The translations under genes were made by a program, and so were the position numbers. The notes beneath the pieces were generated by a model. It saw only the letters and a list, made by a program, of their open reading frames with translations. It was not told where the DNA came from and did not search any database. From Flavobacteriales bacterium (lineage in GTDB: Bacteria; Bacteroidota; Bacteroidia; Flavobacteriales_F; PHOS-HE28): 64,000 nucleotides of DNA. The stretch is from assembly GCA_030584065.1 (NCBI GenBank), contig CP129489.1, positions 954,640 through 1,018,639 of the forward strand, in the 5' to 3' direction. Of this stretch, positions 28,078-36,596 are shown piece after piece (position 1 is the first letter of the stretch; each line of letters opens with the position of its first letter).

Positions 28078-29094
28078 ATGAGAACCCTCAAGATCATCCT
28101 CATCCTCCTCGGCGCCTTGGTCCTGCTGGGCGTCATCCTAGTCGCGCTGGCCGAGCCAAGGTACCGCGTGGAGCGGAGCATCGTGGTGCATGCGCCAGCG
28201 GCAGCGGTCTATGCGAATCTGAGCAACCTGGCCGCCATGGACAAATGGGGACCTTGGAAGGAGGAGGAGCCCGACATGGTGGCCACCATTTCCGGTGCAG
28301 CGGATGGACAGGTCGGCGCCATCAGCCATTGGACGAGCAGTAAGAGCGAGGGCGAACAGGAGCTCGTTGAACTCGTTCCGGATCAGAGAGTAAGGACCAA
28401 GTTGCGCTTCATGAAGCCGTTCGCCTCGGAGAGCGCTGGGACCTTCGACTTGGAGGCCATGGGCGACAGCACGAGGGTCACCTGGGGCATGGAGGGGGAG
28501 AACGGCATACCCGGTCGCCTCTTCAGCCTGTTCATGGACATGGACAAGGCCATCGGGTCCATGTTCGAGAAAGGGCTGGCGAACCTCAAAGCCATCACGG
28601 AAAAGGAGCACGCGGATGCGGCGTCGGCGTTCCCCATCCAAGCGATCGATCGCCCGGCCATGCTCTACATCGGGAATCGGAAGCTGGTGAAGTGGTCGGA
28701 AATGAAGGCCTTCTTCACTGAACAATTCAGTGCAGGCATGGCTGCGCTCGGGAAGTCTGGATTGGCGCCGGCCGGTGCGCCGACCGCCATTTATTTCGAG
28801 TGGAACGAGGCCGATCAGACGGCTGACATGATTGCCGGCATACCGGCTCCGATGGAAGCCAAATCGAGGCTCAAGGGAGTGGATCTGTACGAGACCCCCG
28901 CCAGTAGAGCGTTGATCATCGACTACACGGGCGGCTATGCTGGAATCGGGAAGGCCCATGAGGCATTGGATGCGCACATGAAGGCCGCCAACCTGGAGTT
29001 CAATGCGAATGTCCTGGAGGAGTACATCACCGATCCCGGCAGTACCCCGGATAGTGCGCAATGGCACACCAACGTGGTTTATCTGGTGAAGTAA
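28078..29094 (+). CDS. Membrane-anchored SRPBCC + GyrI-like protein
   Basis: 338 residues: an N-terminal membrane anchor (about 5-25), a START/SRPBCC (polyketide-cyclase-like) domain (about 31-175, with VHAPAAAVYANLSNLAAMDKW and RVTWGMEGENG) and a GyrI-like small-molecule-binding domain (about 182-338). This two-domain arrangement is common in Bacteroidota and is presumed to bind a hydrophobic ligand; the ligand is not known. Neighbours give no clue. Confidence 0.7.
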   Translation: MRTLKIILILLGALVLLGVILVALAEPRYRVERSIVVHAPAAAVYANLSNLAAMDKWGPWKEEEPDMVATISGAADGQVGAISHWTSSKSEGEQELVELVPDQRVRTKLRFMKPFASESAGTFDLEAMGDSTRVTWGMEGENGIPGRLFSLFMDMDKAIGSMFEKGLANLKAITEKEHADAASAFPIQAIDRPAMLYIGNRKLVKWSEMKAFFTEQFSAGMAALGKSGLAPAGAPTAIYFEWNEADQTADMIAGIPAPMEAKSRLKGVDLYETPASRALIIDYTGGYAGIGKAHEALDAHMKAANLEFNANVLEEYITDPGSTPDSAQWHTNVVYLVK

Positions 29095-29116
29095 GCCAGC
29101 GCTGTTGATGAAAGCC

Positions 29117-29141
29117 GAAGCCCGGGCCATCCCCGGGCTTC
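29117..29141 (+). terminator. Terminator-like hairpin after the SRPBCC gene
   Basis: GAAGCCCGGG (29117-29126) and CCCGGGCTTC (29132-29141) are an exact 10-bp inverted repeat with a five-base loop. There is no U run, so termination would rely on the stem alone. Confidence 0.5.
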
Positions 29142-29165
29142 GGGATCCATGGAAATTCGGCTGTG

Positions 29166-30203
29166 ATGCTGCGCATCAGCTACTGCCCGTACCGCCTGCT
29201 GTTCAAACGGCCATTCGGCACCTCACACGGGGAGCGGAATGGCACGGACAGCCTCTTCATCCGCATCCGATTCGATGGAATAACCGGTTTCGGTGAGGTT
29301 ACATTACCCCCTTACGTTCAGGAGGATGTCGTCGGAAGCGTGCGTGCGCTCTTGAGCATTGCAGGTCAGGGGGTTTGGGACATGCATGGTCTGATGGCAT
29401 CCCTTGACCGCCTTCCGGAGTTGAAGGAAAGACCTGCGCTGCGGGCAGGTCTCCACATGGCCTTGGTGGATGCCTCGAGCAGGAAGATACAGGAACCTAT
29501 TCACCAACTGGTGGGCGCAGCAAACCCCAAGAAGAGTTTGATGCTCATGACCTTGGGCATCTGCCCGCTGGATGAGGTTCCAGAGCGGCTGCGCGAACTT
29601 CCCGATACCGGTGCCCTGAAGCTGAAAGTGGGTGATGATGAGGGCCTCGCCAGGACCCAGGTGGTCATGGCCAGCTCTTCGGCCCGGATCCTCTTGGATG
29701 GCAATCAAGGACTGAGGTCCGTCCAAGAAGCTTCAGAGCTGGTCCGGGTGATCGGGGCCGATCGGTTATTGGGATTTGAGCAACCTTTCGAAGCGACCGA
29801 TCGTGAGCGGTCGGCATCCTTGGCACGCGAAGCCGACTGCGTGATCTATGCCGATGAAGCCATTCAGGGATTGGCGGACCTCGAAGCCGAGGTAGGCATA
29901 TTCCAAGGGGTGAACCTGAAACTCATGAAGTGCGGCGGCCTGGACAAGGCAGCGGCTATGGCGCGTTTGGCACAGAGACAGGGAAAGACGATCATGCTCG
30001 GCTCGATGAGTGAGAGCAGCTTGGGCTGCACCGCCATGGCGCATCTTTCCGGATGCGCCGAATGCCTGGACTTGGATGGCCCATGGCTGCTGCGCAATGA
30101 TCCTTGGGCTGGCTTATCGCTGAGCCAAGGCCAGTTGGTAATGCCCGCTGGACTAGGCCTCGGGGTTGAGCCGGTCAGCGAACTGCCTTGGATTGACGCA
30201 TAA
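29166..30203 (+). CDS. Dipeptide epimerase (L-Ala-D/L-Glu epimerase family)
   Basis: 345 residues, enolase superfamily. The capping domain starts LRISYCPYRLLFKRPFGTSHG. The barrel carries the KxK acid/base motif in ALKLKVG (about 154-160), metal ligands ILLDGN (Asp), FEQPFE (Glu) and YADEA (Asp), the second catalytic Lys in NLKLMKCGG and the GSMSESSLG loop that discriminates dipeptide epimerases. It likely epimerises L-Ala-D-Glu and related dipeptides during murein recycling. Its TAA stop is the last triplet of the XerC arm of the left dif-like site, so the integrated element begins at this gene's last base. Confidence 0.85.
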   Translation: MLRISYCPYRLLFKRPFGTSHGERNGTDSLFIRIRFDGITGFGEVTLPPYVQEDVVGSVRALLSIAGQGVWDMHGLMASLDRLPELKERPALRAGLHMALVDASSRKIQEPIHQLVGAANPKKSLMLMTLGICPLDEVPERLRELPDTGALKLKVGDDEGLARTQVVMASSSARILLDGNQGLRSVQEASELVRVIGADRLLGFEQPFEATDRERSASLAREADCVIYADEAIQGLADLEAEVGIFQGVNLKLMKCGGLDKAAAMARLAQRQGKTIMLGSMSESSLGCTAMAHLSGCAECLDLDGPWLLRNDPWAGLSLSQGQLVMPAGLGLGVEPVSELPWIDA

Positions 30204-30220
30204 TTTATACTTCCGTAACC
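30193..30220 (+). other. attL: dif-like Xer site with degenerate XerD arm
   Basis: XerC arm TTGACGCATAA (30193-30203), central TTTATA (30204-30209), XerD arm CTTCCGTAACC (30210-30220), followed by TGCA. Against the right-hand site the XerC arm agrees at 9 of 11 and the centre at 6 of 6, but the XerD arm at only 6 of 11. Against E. coli dif the XerD arm keeps 4 of 11. The XerC arm overlaps the epimerase stop, so the chromosomal half is the left one and the XerD half came with the element. Confidence 0.82.
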
Positions 30221-30284
30221 TGCACCGGCCTGGGCTACAGGCCGCAACGGGCGCGGCATGCAAGCGGCCTCGGGGCATGATGCA

Positions 30285-30306
30285 AAGCGCCTAGGCCCTT
30301 TGCACG
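30285..30306 (+). repeat. Left copy of a 22-bp terminal inverted repeat
   Basis: It begins AAGCGCCTAGG and ends CTTTGCACG. It matches the reverse complement of 57495-57516 at 20 of 22 positions (the two differences are the adjacent CC/AA in the middle). It starts about 78 bases inside the left Xer core, and its partner lies about 81 bases inside the right core, so in a circular form the pair would flank attP symmetrically. Confidence 0.7.
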
Positions 30307-30347
30307 GCTGCGCGCTGTTGCTGGCTTGCGGCTTGCCGGTCATGGGC

Positions 30348-30728
30348 TCAGCGCTTGCGCTCCAGTTCGTCCATGCGGCGCTCCAGGTCCTCGATGCGGT
30401 CCTCGATGTAGCGGCGCCGATAGTTTCCGGGCGGGTCCGCCGTTACGGTGGTGGCGGGCTCGGCATCGGCGCCTGGCTTGGGCGCTGGTGCGCTGAGCAG
30501 CTGCACCACCGTTAGGCCCATGGCCTCGGCCACGCGGCGCAGGAAGTCGTAGCGCTCGCTTCCGCGCTGGAAGATGCCGTAGTAGCTGCCGTTGGTCATG
30601 CCAAGGCGCTTGATCAGCCAGTCGGCCGGCAGCTTGCGGGCCGCCAGGTGCCGCTCGATGGCCAGCTGGGCCTCGGTCTTGCCCTTCTGGTCTTGATTCC
30701 GCGATGAAAGTCGCTTTTCCACGATCAC
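30348..30728 (-). CDS. Helix-turn-helix regulator at the left end of the element
   Basis: 126 residues. XRE-like helix-turn-helix at about 27-80 (RKLPADWLIKRLGMTNGSYY then a second helix pair RRVAEAMGLTVVQLL), an Ala/Pro linker, and a C-terminal charged coiled coil (about 103-126, RRRYIEDRIEDLERRMDELE). It is the only leftward gene at this end and diverges from the early genes, the normal place for a lysogeny repressor. Because it is the gene next to the degenerate Xer site it could alternatively serve as a Xer activation factor, as XafT does for TLC-phi; nothing in the sequence decides this. Confidence 0.65.
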   Translation of the reverse strand: MIVEKRLSSRNQDQKGKTEAQLAIERHLAARKLPADWLIKRLGMTNGSYYGIFQRGSERYDFLRRVAEAMGLTVVQLLSAPAPKPGADAEPATTVTADPPGNYRRRYIEDRIEDLERRMDELERKR

Positions 30729-30735
30729 CTGTTGA

Positions 30736-30786
30736 GAAGTAAAAGTCTCGGTTACACGACCTTGTGGGTCTCGAATCCATTACTTC
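30736..30786. promoter_or_regulatory. Candidate early operator/promoter region of the element
   Basis: In the 82-base divergent spacer, GAAGTAA (30736-30742) and TTACTTC (30780-30786) are exact inverted repeats 37 bases apart, and GTCTCG occurs twice 23 bases apart (30745-30750 and 30768-30773). The region is AT-richer than its surroundings. These are natural binding sites for the repressor-like gene on the left. Confidence 0.4.
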
Positions 30787-30810
30787 GCCATCACCAAAAT
30801 AGGTCATCAA

Positions 30811-31152
30811 ATGCCCGTTAAGACCAACCACACAGCACAAAGTGCCGCCACTATTGGACTGTGGCCCAAGCTGGCGGAGCTCTACAGCGTTTATCAAAGC
30901 GCGCCCGGGGCACTCCGGCTTGACACCGAACGCGCGCCAATCAGGCTGGAAGCGCTCATGCGGCTCACCGATGCCGGCGAGCGCACCCGGCTCCTGGACA
31001 AGTACGGTTGGAGTCTCAGCGCCTGGCGCAAGTGGTGCGCCCGGCCGGTGAACCTGCCGGCGCCACTCTTGGGCGACATCATCGCCTATTGGGAGCATCG
31101 CACCGGCGAGACTATCCCGGTGGCCGAAGTGTGGATGCCCCTCAACGACTGA
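30811..31152 (+). CDS. Phage early protein, unknown
   Basis: 113 residues, no signal and no membrane span. Two helical blocks (IGLWPKLAELYSVYQ and PIRLEALMRLTDAGERTRLL, then YGWSLSAWRKWCARPVNLPA) look like a DNA-binding helical domain, and the placement as first rightward gene opposite the repressor fits a Cro/CII-like regulator. No family is recognised. Confidence 0.5.
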   Translation: MPVKTNHTAQSAATIGLWPKLAELYSVYQSAPGALRLDTERAPIRLEALMRLTDAGERTRLLDKYGWSLSAWRKWCARPVNLPAPLLGDIIAYWEHRTGETIPVAEVWMPLND

Positions 31153-31169
31153 AAGCCCCCCCCCTGGCC

Positions 31170-31391
31170 ATGCTCAACATCACCAAGGCCCCCATCGAGG
31201 GCACCTACGCCATCCACGGCATCACCTACGCCCAGCTTGTGCTGCTGCGCGACTTTTTCATGCTCGGGTGCGAGCGCATCCAGCACGGCCTGGCCGACAA
31301 CGGCGGCCTGCCCCGCAACGAGGATGAGGCCGCCGGCGCCGCCTTCGCCCAGGACCTCTACCTGAAGCTCCGCGATGCGGCCCGCCGATGA
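31170..31391 (+). CDS. Small phage early protein, unknown
   Basis: 73 residues from ATG 31170 (MLNITKAPIEGTYAIHGITY). Mostly helical after a short strand; FMLGCERIQHGLADNGGLP is the only distinctive run. It overlaps the next gene by 4 bases (ATGA), so the two are co-translated. No function can be assigned. Confidence 0.5.
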   Translation: MLNITKAPIEGTYAIHGITYAQLVLLRDFFMLGCERIQHGLADNGGLPRNEDEAAGAAFAQDLYLKLRDAARR

Positions 31392-31612
31392 AAGTGGAGC
31401 GCACAGCCGATAGCCTCGGCACCAGCTACGACCTGCTCGGCCTCACGCCCGCCCAGATGGAGTGCATCATTCAGGCCCTGCGCCGCGATGCCGCCAACCT
31501 GCGCCGCGAGGTGGCCGGCTATGAAGGCACCCTGTTGGGCCGCCGTGTAACGGAGGCCGCCATTGAACGCAAAGAGGAGATCATCAACACCATCAACGCC
31601 GCACTGCGATGA
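31388..31612 (+). CDS. Small phage early protein, unknown
   Basis: 74 residues: a strand, then LTPAQMECIIQALRRDAANL and a charged helix ending NTINAALR. Predicted to be two long helices, possibly a coiled coil. ATGA overlaps with both neighbours. Function unknown. Confidence 0.5.
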   Translation: MKVERTADSLGTSYDLLGLTPAQMECIIQALRRDAANLRREVAGYEGTLLGRRVTEAAIERKEEIINTINAALR

Positions 31613-32085
31613 ACCTGAGCCTCACCACCGCCAGCACTGGCAACGGAAAATGCTACACCCTGGCCTACGACTGCCTGGGCGAGCCTACCGAATCGAGCAT
31701 GGAAACCACCCGCTCCGGCAGCGAAGAGCGCCGCCTGATCGTGGGCACCCTGCTCGTTCACGCATTCACCCGTAAGGCCGACCGTTTCGTGGCCACCGGC
31801 ATGGACCTGGTGGCGCCCAACGATGGCGACCTGCGCGCCATGGCCGACAAGTGCGCGCACCTCGTCATCTGGCTCGACGAGGGATCGCACAGCAGCGCCG
31901 AGGCCCTGGAGGCCATCCGCAGCCGCCTGCCCCTCTTTGTGCGCCTGGTTGGGCACAAGGAGAGCATCAACCACGGCATGCGCCGCAGCGAGTGGCTGCA
32001 GCTCAACGACCTGGCCGCCCTCATCGGCCGCGTGGTGGAGGGCGAGGATGTATTCACCCAGTCCGGCCAGCTGAAGGCCGCCTAG
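31609..32085 (+). CDS. Phage early protein, unknown (alpha/beta)
   Basis: 158 residues. The middle reads as a Rossmann-like alpha/beta domain: KCAHLVIWLDEGSHSSAEAL and LPLFVRLVGHKESINHGM alternate strands and helices. There is no P-loop and no metal-binding set. It lies just before the DUF3850 gene. Function unknown. Confidence 0.5.
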   Translation: MNLSLTTASTGNGKCYTLAYDCLGEPTESSMETTRSGSEERRLIVGTLLVHAFTRKADRFVATGMDLVAPNDGDLRAMADKCAHLVIWLDEGSHSSAEALEAIRSRLPLFVRLVGHKESINHGMRRSEWLQLNDLAALIGRVVEGEDVFTQSGQLKAA

Positions 32086-32087
32086 CC

Positions 32088-32519
32088 ATGAGCAGCCCGC
32101 AGCACCAGCCCGTTACGCACGAGCTGAAGATCTGGACCACCTTCTACGAACCACTGGCCAGCGGCCTGAAGCCATTTGAGGTGCGCCGCAACGACCGGCA
32201 TCCGCGCTTCGAAGTGGGCGACATCCTGCGCCTGCGGGAGTGGCGCGTGGGCGCCCAGGAATACACCGGCCGCGAGTGCCTGCGCACCATCGCCTACATC
32301 CTGGCCGGTGGCCAGTTCGGCATTGAGCAGGGCTATGTGGTGCTCGGCTTCGAGCCGCAGCCCGCACCGCACCGGAACCAGTATGACGAGCTCATCCACT
32401 TCGTGCAGTGGCTGGCCGAGGCAGACCCCGTTGTGGGCCTTCGCCCTATGGCGCCATCGCCGGAGGCCGTCGCTGCATACTGCCGCGCCTTCAGCATCCC
32501 AATGCCCGCGGGAGCATGA
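32088..32519 (+). CDS. DUF3850 (ASCH/PUA-like) protein
   Basis: 143 residues from ATG 32088. The N-terminal half is a DUF3850 domain: HELKIWTTFYEPLASGLKPF, EVRRNDRHPRFEVGDILRL, REW, then YVVLGF. DUF3850 belongs to the ASCH/PUA-like fold that binds RNA or modified nucleotides and is frequent in phages. The C-terminal 50 residues form a helical extension. Its stop overlaps the primase start (ATGA). Confidence 0.7.
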   Translation: MSSPQHQPVTHELKIWTTFYEPLASGLKPFEVRRNDRHPRFEVGDILRLREWRVGAQEYTGRECLRTIAYILAGGQFGIEQGYVVLGFEPQPAPHRNQYDELIHFVQWLAEADPVVGLRPMAPSPEAVAAYCRAFSIPMPAGA

Positions 32520-35233
32520 TCGACAAGCGCAGCATCGACGACCTGCTGGCCATGGTGCGGCTGGATGAGGTGGCCAATCACCTGGGCCACGGGCTTACCG
32601 TGAAGCGCGGCTATGCCCGCGGCAACTGCCCGGTGTGCAACGGCGCCGACAAGAAGACCAAGGAGCCCTTCAGCATCAACATGAAGGAGGGCTACTGGAA
32701 GTGCTTCAAGTGCGACTTCAAGGGCAATCGCGCCGTGAAGTACCTGCACGCCACCAAGGGCCTGGAGTGGCTGGATGCCATCAAGTGGCTGGCCGACTTC
32801 TACAAGGTGGAGCTGGCCCAGGCCACCCCCGGCGCCGAAAGCGGCGACACCGAGGCGCATGCCTACTTCCACCAGCGCATGGGCGAGCTAGGCTATGACC
32901 CCGCCAAGCCCGAAGAGAAAGGCCTGTTCCGCCCGCGCAGCGATGGCGGCATAGACATCCACTATCCGGCACTGCAGGCCGGCGCCTGGCAGGAGGTGGA
33001 TGGCAAGCCATTCGTGCGCACCCGCCTGCACCCCACGCGCTGCACGCCCAGCCAGAAGTACAGCCAGAGCAGCGGCAGCGGCATCCACATCTTCATTCCG
33101 CCCGTGGTGGTGGCCGACTACCTCGCCGGGGTGGAGTGGCCCGCCATCGCCGTGGTGGAAGGCGAGTTCAAGGCCTACGCGGCCGCGGAGCCGGGGCGGC
33201 CTGTGGTGGGCATCGGCGGCATCGACCTCTACAACGCGGCCAAGGGCGATCGCACCCTGCACCCCGACCTGGAGGCCCTGCTGAGCCGTGCCAAGTGCGT
33301 GCATCTGGTGCACGATGCCGATGCCATGCAGGTGAAGTGGGACCCGGTGGCCGAGCCCGACAAGGACCTGGGCAAGCGCCTGCGCAAGTTCGCCGGCGCC
33401 GTAACCGGCTTCCGCAGGGCCGTGGGAACACTGGTGCCCAGGGTATGCTACCGCACCATCCGCAGCCCGTGGATCGCCACCGCCAAGGGCCTGGACGACC
33501 TGCTGCGCGTGGAGGACCGCGCCGCCGTGCTCGATCACCTGTGGGATGCCCAGCGCGCCAACAGCCACTTCGACCTGTACGACCTTACCGATGCCGACTG
33601 GCAGGAGGTGAACCGCATCTTCCGCATCAAGCTCAGCTACAACGTCCCCACGGACTTCTACGACAAGTACCAGGCGCTCATCGGGCAGCGTGAATTCCGC
33701 TTCCTGGGCGGCCGCTATCAGTACCGCGAGAAGTTCGACGTGAAGAGCGGCGCCACGGTGATGGGCCTGGAGCAGCTGGAGCACCCGGACAGCAAGCGCT
33801 TCGTGGCCGTAGGCACCGACTGGTACAAGCGCTGTTACCGCCTGGATGAGAACAACAAGCCCGTGCCCTACCTCGAGCACTGGAGCGAGAGCCGCCTGAA
33901 GCTCGATTACGTGCGCCGCGGGGTGCCGAAGTTCCTGGAGACGGTGGAGCATTTCGATGGCTTCACCAATCACCCCGGGCACCACGAGGACTACAAGGCC
34001 ACCGTGATCGTGCAGCCCGAAGAGTTCGGCCCCGTCACCAAGCTCTACAACCGTTACGCCCAGCTCACCCATCCGGTGCGCAAGGGCGGCATACCCAACA
34101 TTCAGCGCTACCTGAAGCACGTCTTCGGCACGCACAAGGTCTTCACCCTTGCCGCTGACGGCACCGTCCTGGCCGAGAGCGAGGCCTGGGAGGTGTACAT
34201 GGACCGCTGGACAATCATGTACCGCATGCCCTGGGTGAAGCTGCCGGCCGTGGTGCTGGTGAGCGAAGAGTTCAACACCGGCAAGAGCACCCTGCTCTGG
34301 CTCAACCTGGCCATGTGGCAGCAGAACGCCGTGGTGATCGGCGGCGAGGCGTTCACCAGCAACTTCAACGCCCACTGGGTGGACAAGAAGTACGTGGGCG
34401 TTGACGAGGCGCTGATCCACAAGCGCGAGGACACCGAGAAGGTGAAGAGCCTGATCACCGCGCCCACCACCCAGCGCCGCGGCATGTACAAGGACAGCGA
34501 GGCCGCCACCAACTTCACCACCTTCGACCTTACCAGCAACAACGAGGACGGCAGCATCAACATCGGCGAGAACGAGTACCGCTACTGGGTGGTGCGCGTG
34601 CCCAAGCTGAGCGATGCGGAGAAGGATCCCGAGCTGCTGAGCAAGATGATCGCCGAGCTGCCCGCGCTCTTCTACGAGCTGCGGCACCGCGCCATCATCC
34701 ACCCCAATCGCGACCGCCTCTGGTTCGCCGACAGCGTGCTGGAAACGGAAGCCCGCCAGCGCGTGGCGGCCGCCAGCGTGCCCTATCCCCAGCGCATGAT
34801 CGCCGAGTTCGTGAACGATGCGATGTACGAACACCAGTGGCCCGAGCTCATCTTCACCCGCAAGCAGATCACCGAGGGCGTCAACAAGGTAGCCAGCCAG
34901 CGCATCGGCCTGCACGAGGTGGGCAAGCACCTGCGCATGATGAAGCACGTGGGCTTCTTCAAGGGCTGGGCGCGCAAGCCGCGCACCTACGCCCAGCGCA
35001 AGGAGAGCGGCATACTGGCCGACGAGCCGCTGAGCCAGGAGTGGTGGGTGTTCCGCGCGCACGACTTCGTAGGCGCCGAGCTGGCCGAGAAGTGGCGCGA
35101 GGATGCCGCTGCCGAATGGGTCAACAACGCCAAGAACGCCGACATCCTGGGCAAGCGATCGGCCGAGGGCACGCTGCCCGTGTACTTCAAGAGCCAGGAG
35201 CGCTACCAGGCACGCCAACCCGTGGAAGCATGA
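32516..35233 (+). CDS. Zinc-finger primase-helicase (replication protein)
   Basis: 905 residues from ATG 32516 (MIDKRSIDDLL). CHC2-type zinc finger with Cys38, Cys41, Cys63 and Cys66 (NCPVCNG, YWKCFKCDFKG); a Toprim-like region with VVEGEFKAYAA (about 213-223) and HDADAM near 268; then a D5/DUF5906-like SF3 helicase with Walker A SEEFNTGKST (about 583-592) and Walker B-like VGVDEA (about 628-633), ending in a winged-helix-like region (about 780-860). It should prime and unwind the element's own DNA, so the element replicates autonomously after excision. It is the largest early gene. Confidence 0.82.
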   Translation: MIDKRSIDDLLAMVRLDEVANHLGHGLTVKRGYARGNCPVCNGADKKTKEPFSINMKEGYWKCFKCDFKGNRAVKYLHATKGLEWLDAIKWLADFYKVELAQATPGAESGDTEAHAYFHQRMGELGYDPAKPEEKGLFRPRSDGGIDIHYPALQAGAWQEVDGKPFVRTRLHPTRCTPSQKYSQSSGSGIHIFIPPVVVADYLAGVEWPAIAVVEGEFKAYAAAEPGRPVVGIGGIDLYNAAKGDRTLHPDLEALLSRAKCVHLVHDADAMQVKWDPVAEPDKDLGKRLRKFAGAVTGFRRAVGTLVPRVCYRTIRSPWIATAKGLDDLLRVEDRAAVLDHLWDAQRANSHFDLYDLTDADWQEVNRIFRIKLSYNVPTDFYDKYQALIGQREFRFLGGRYQYREKFDVKSGATVMGLEQLEHPDSKRFVAVGTDWYKRCYRLDENNKPVPYLEHWSESRLKLDYVRRGVPKFLETVEHFDGFTNHPGHHEDYKATVIVQPEEFGPVTKLYNRYAQLTHPVRKGGIPNIQRYLKHVFGTHKVFTLAADGTVLAESEAWEVYMDRWTIMYRMPWVKLPAVVLVSEEFNTGKSTLLWLNLAMWQQNAVVIGGEAFTSNFNAHWVDKKYVGVDEALIHKREDTEKVKSLITAPTTQRRGMYKDSEAATNFTTFDLTSNNEDGSINIGENEYRYWVVRVPKLSDAEKDPELLSKMIAELPALFYELRHRAIIHPNRDRLWFADSVLETEARQRVAAASVPYPQRMIAEFVNDAMYEHQWPELIFTRKQITEGVNKVASQRIGLHEVGKHLRMMKHVGFFKGWARKPRTYAQRKESGILADEPLSQEWWVFRAHDFVGAELAEKWREDAAAEWVNNAKNADILGKRSAEGTLPVYFKSQERYQARQPVEA

Positions 35234-36414
35234 ACCCCAAGGCATTCCGCAATCATGGCGAGTGGCTGGTGCTGGCCAAGGACCTGCAGCCCGGCGACCG
35301 CATCAAGCCGCTCTTCCGCAGCGAAGTGGAAGAGGTGGCCGCTGTTGAACTGTACGGCATAAGCGCCAGCATCACCTTCGTGAGCGGCGCCGCCGGCAGC
35401 GTGATGAACCAGAGCCAGCGCGTGGCGCTGCAGGGCGTGGGCAAGGTGAAGGCCAAGGCCAAGCCCAAGAAGCCTGACGTGCCGAGCACGGCATCGGTAA
35501 AGGACGCGCGCGCGGATGCAATGGCGCAGTTGCACCAAGACTTGTATGGAGAGCTTGACGAGTACGCCGGCATAACGCCACCTGCGCCGGTTGCCCTCTG
35601 GAAACCACACCCCGAGCACCCGGGCACCACATTGCCCAGGGACTGGCAGCACCCCAATAGACCCGAACTGAAGGGCTGGAACTGGTACCCTGTTGTGCAG
35701 CACGACGTTGAGCCTGTCCATATCATCCAGGTGGGAAAGAGTTGCATGGCTCAAGTGGAAGTATGCCAGCAGGATGGCTGCTGGGTAGAGGGCATTGATT
35801 ACCGCATGGTGGACGGTGGCGGTGGCTACGCGCCTGGGCGTACTGGTGGCGAGCATCCGAGCGCCGTGCATGCGGAGCTATATGGGTGGGAAAGTGTTGT
35901 CAGGTCGATCGGCCGGCATCCAGAGAGCTCCAGGAACGCCAAGGATAGCCTGAAGCTGGTGGACGCCGTGAAGACCCGCATCCATGAGTTGCGCATGGCG
36001 CTTGGCATGCCTGCAGAAGCACCTGCAGCGCCGGCCGCACCCCTCGTTCCTGCCAAGCCCAAGCGCCAGGCCAAGCGCAGGAAGCCCCGCCAACTGGGCG
36101 ACCTGCTGCCCGGCGGCGAGCTGGTGGCCGACCCCGCCAATGCCCTGCTGGAGCTCCACGACCAGGCCAACGGCGCACCGGCTCCGCAGCCGGCGCCAAG
36201 GGTAGACCATGTGCAGGTGTTCCATTGGCCCACCCCGCCCGTGGCCGTTGAGCGCCCCGCCAAGCTCTGGGACGTGGTGAGCGCCATCTACCCCACCAAG
36301 CCCCAGCGTGAGGCCGCCAAGCGCCGCCTGCGCACGCTCACCAACAAGCTGCAGCGCCTGCCCGATGCCGAGCGCCGCGCATTCCTCCAACACCTCAACA
36401 CCCTTTTCCCATGA
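35230..36414 (+). CDS. Phage protein of unknown function with basic linker
   Basis: 394 residues from ATG 35230, overlapping the primase stop. The N-terminus (about 1-65) is a small beta domain (LAKDLQPGDRIKPLF), followed by a Lys-rich linker (VKAKAKPKKPDVP). The next part (about 100-215) has codon use visibly poorer in G+C than its surroundings. A second basic linker (KPKRQAKRRKPRQ, about 279-291) leads to a helical C-terminus. It sits directly behind the primase, so a replication-accessory role is plausible; nothing proves it. Confidence 0.5.
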   Translation: MNPKAFRNHGEWLVLAKDLQPGDRIKPLFRSEVEEVAAVELYGISASITFVSGAAGSVMNQSQRVALQGVGKVKAKAKPKKPDVPSTASVKDARADAMAQLHQDLYGELDEYAGITPPAPVALWKPHPEHPGTTLPRDWQHPNRPELKGWNWYPVVQHDVEPVHIIQVGKSCMAQVEVCQQDGCWVEGIDYRMVDGGGGYAPGRTGGEHPSAVHAELYGWESVVRSIGRHPESSRNAKDSLKLVDAVKTRIHELRMALGMPAEAPAAPAAPLVPAKPKRQAKRRKPRQLGDLLPGGELVADPANALLELHDQANGAPAPQPAPRVDHVQVFHWPTPPVAVERPAKLWDVVSAIYPTKPQREAAKRRLRTLTNKLQRLPDAERRAFLQHLNTLFP

Positions 36415-36596
36415 AGTTCAACCTGAAGGCCGACAAGATCGAGCTGGAGTTCAGCGACGATCAGCCCATCGTGGTGCATCCGGAGCCCCGCCGTTTCGTG
36501 GCCGACGTGCTCAACCGCCTGGTGAGGGCCGGCAAGCTGAAGCCCGAGGATGCCGCCAGCGCCCAGCACGAAGCCGAGCAAGCCCAGCAGCCATGA
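36411..36596 (+). CDS. Small phage protein, unknown
   Basis: 61 residues: KFNLKADKIELEFSDDQP strands, then the helix RRFVADVLNRLVRAGKL and a Gln/Ala-rich tail. ATGA overlaps on both sides. No function can be assigned. Confidence 0.5.
   Translation: MKFNLKADKIELEFSDDQPIVVHPEPRRFVADVLNRLVRAGKLKPEDAASAQHEAEQAQQP

Noticed and set aside
30193-30347. tRNA gene as integration target
   Set aside because: No cloverleaf can be drawn at either end; the shared sequence is the dif-type core, not a tRNA 3' end.
32888-35245. Long open frame on the minus strand across the primase-helicase gene
   Set aside because: It is a mirror frame created by strong G/C third-position bias. Its translation is His/Val/Leu-rich with no domain, whereas the plus strand has intact zinc-finger and Walker motifs.
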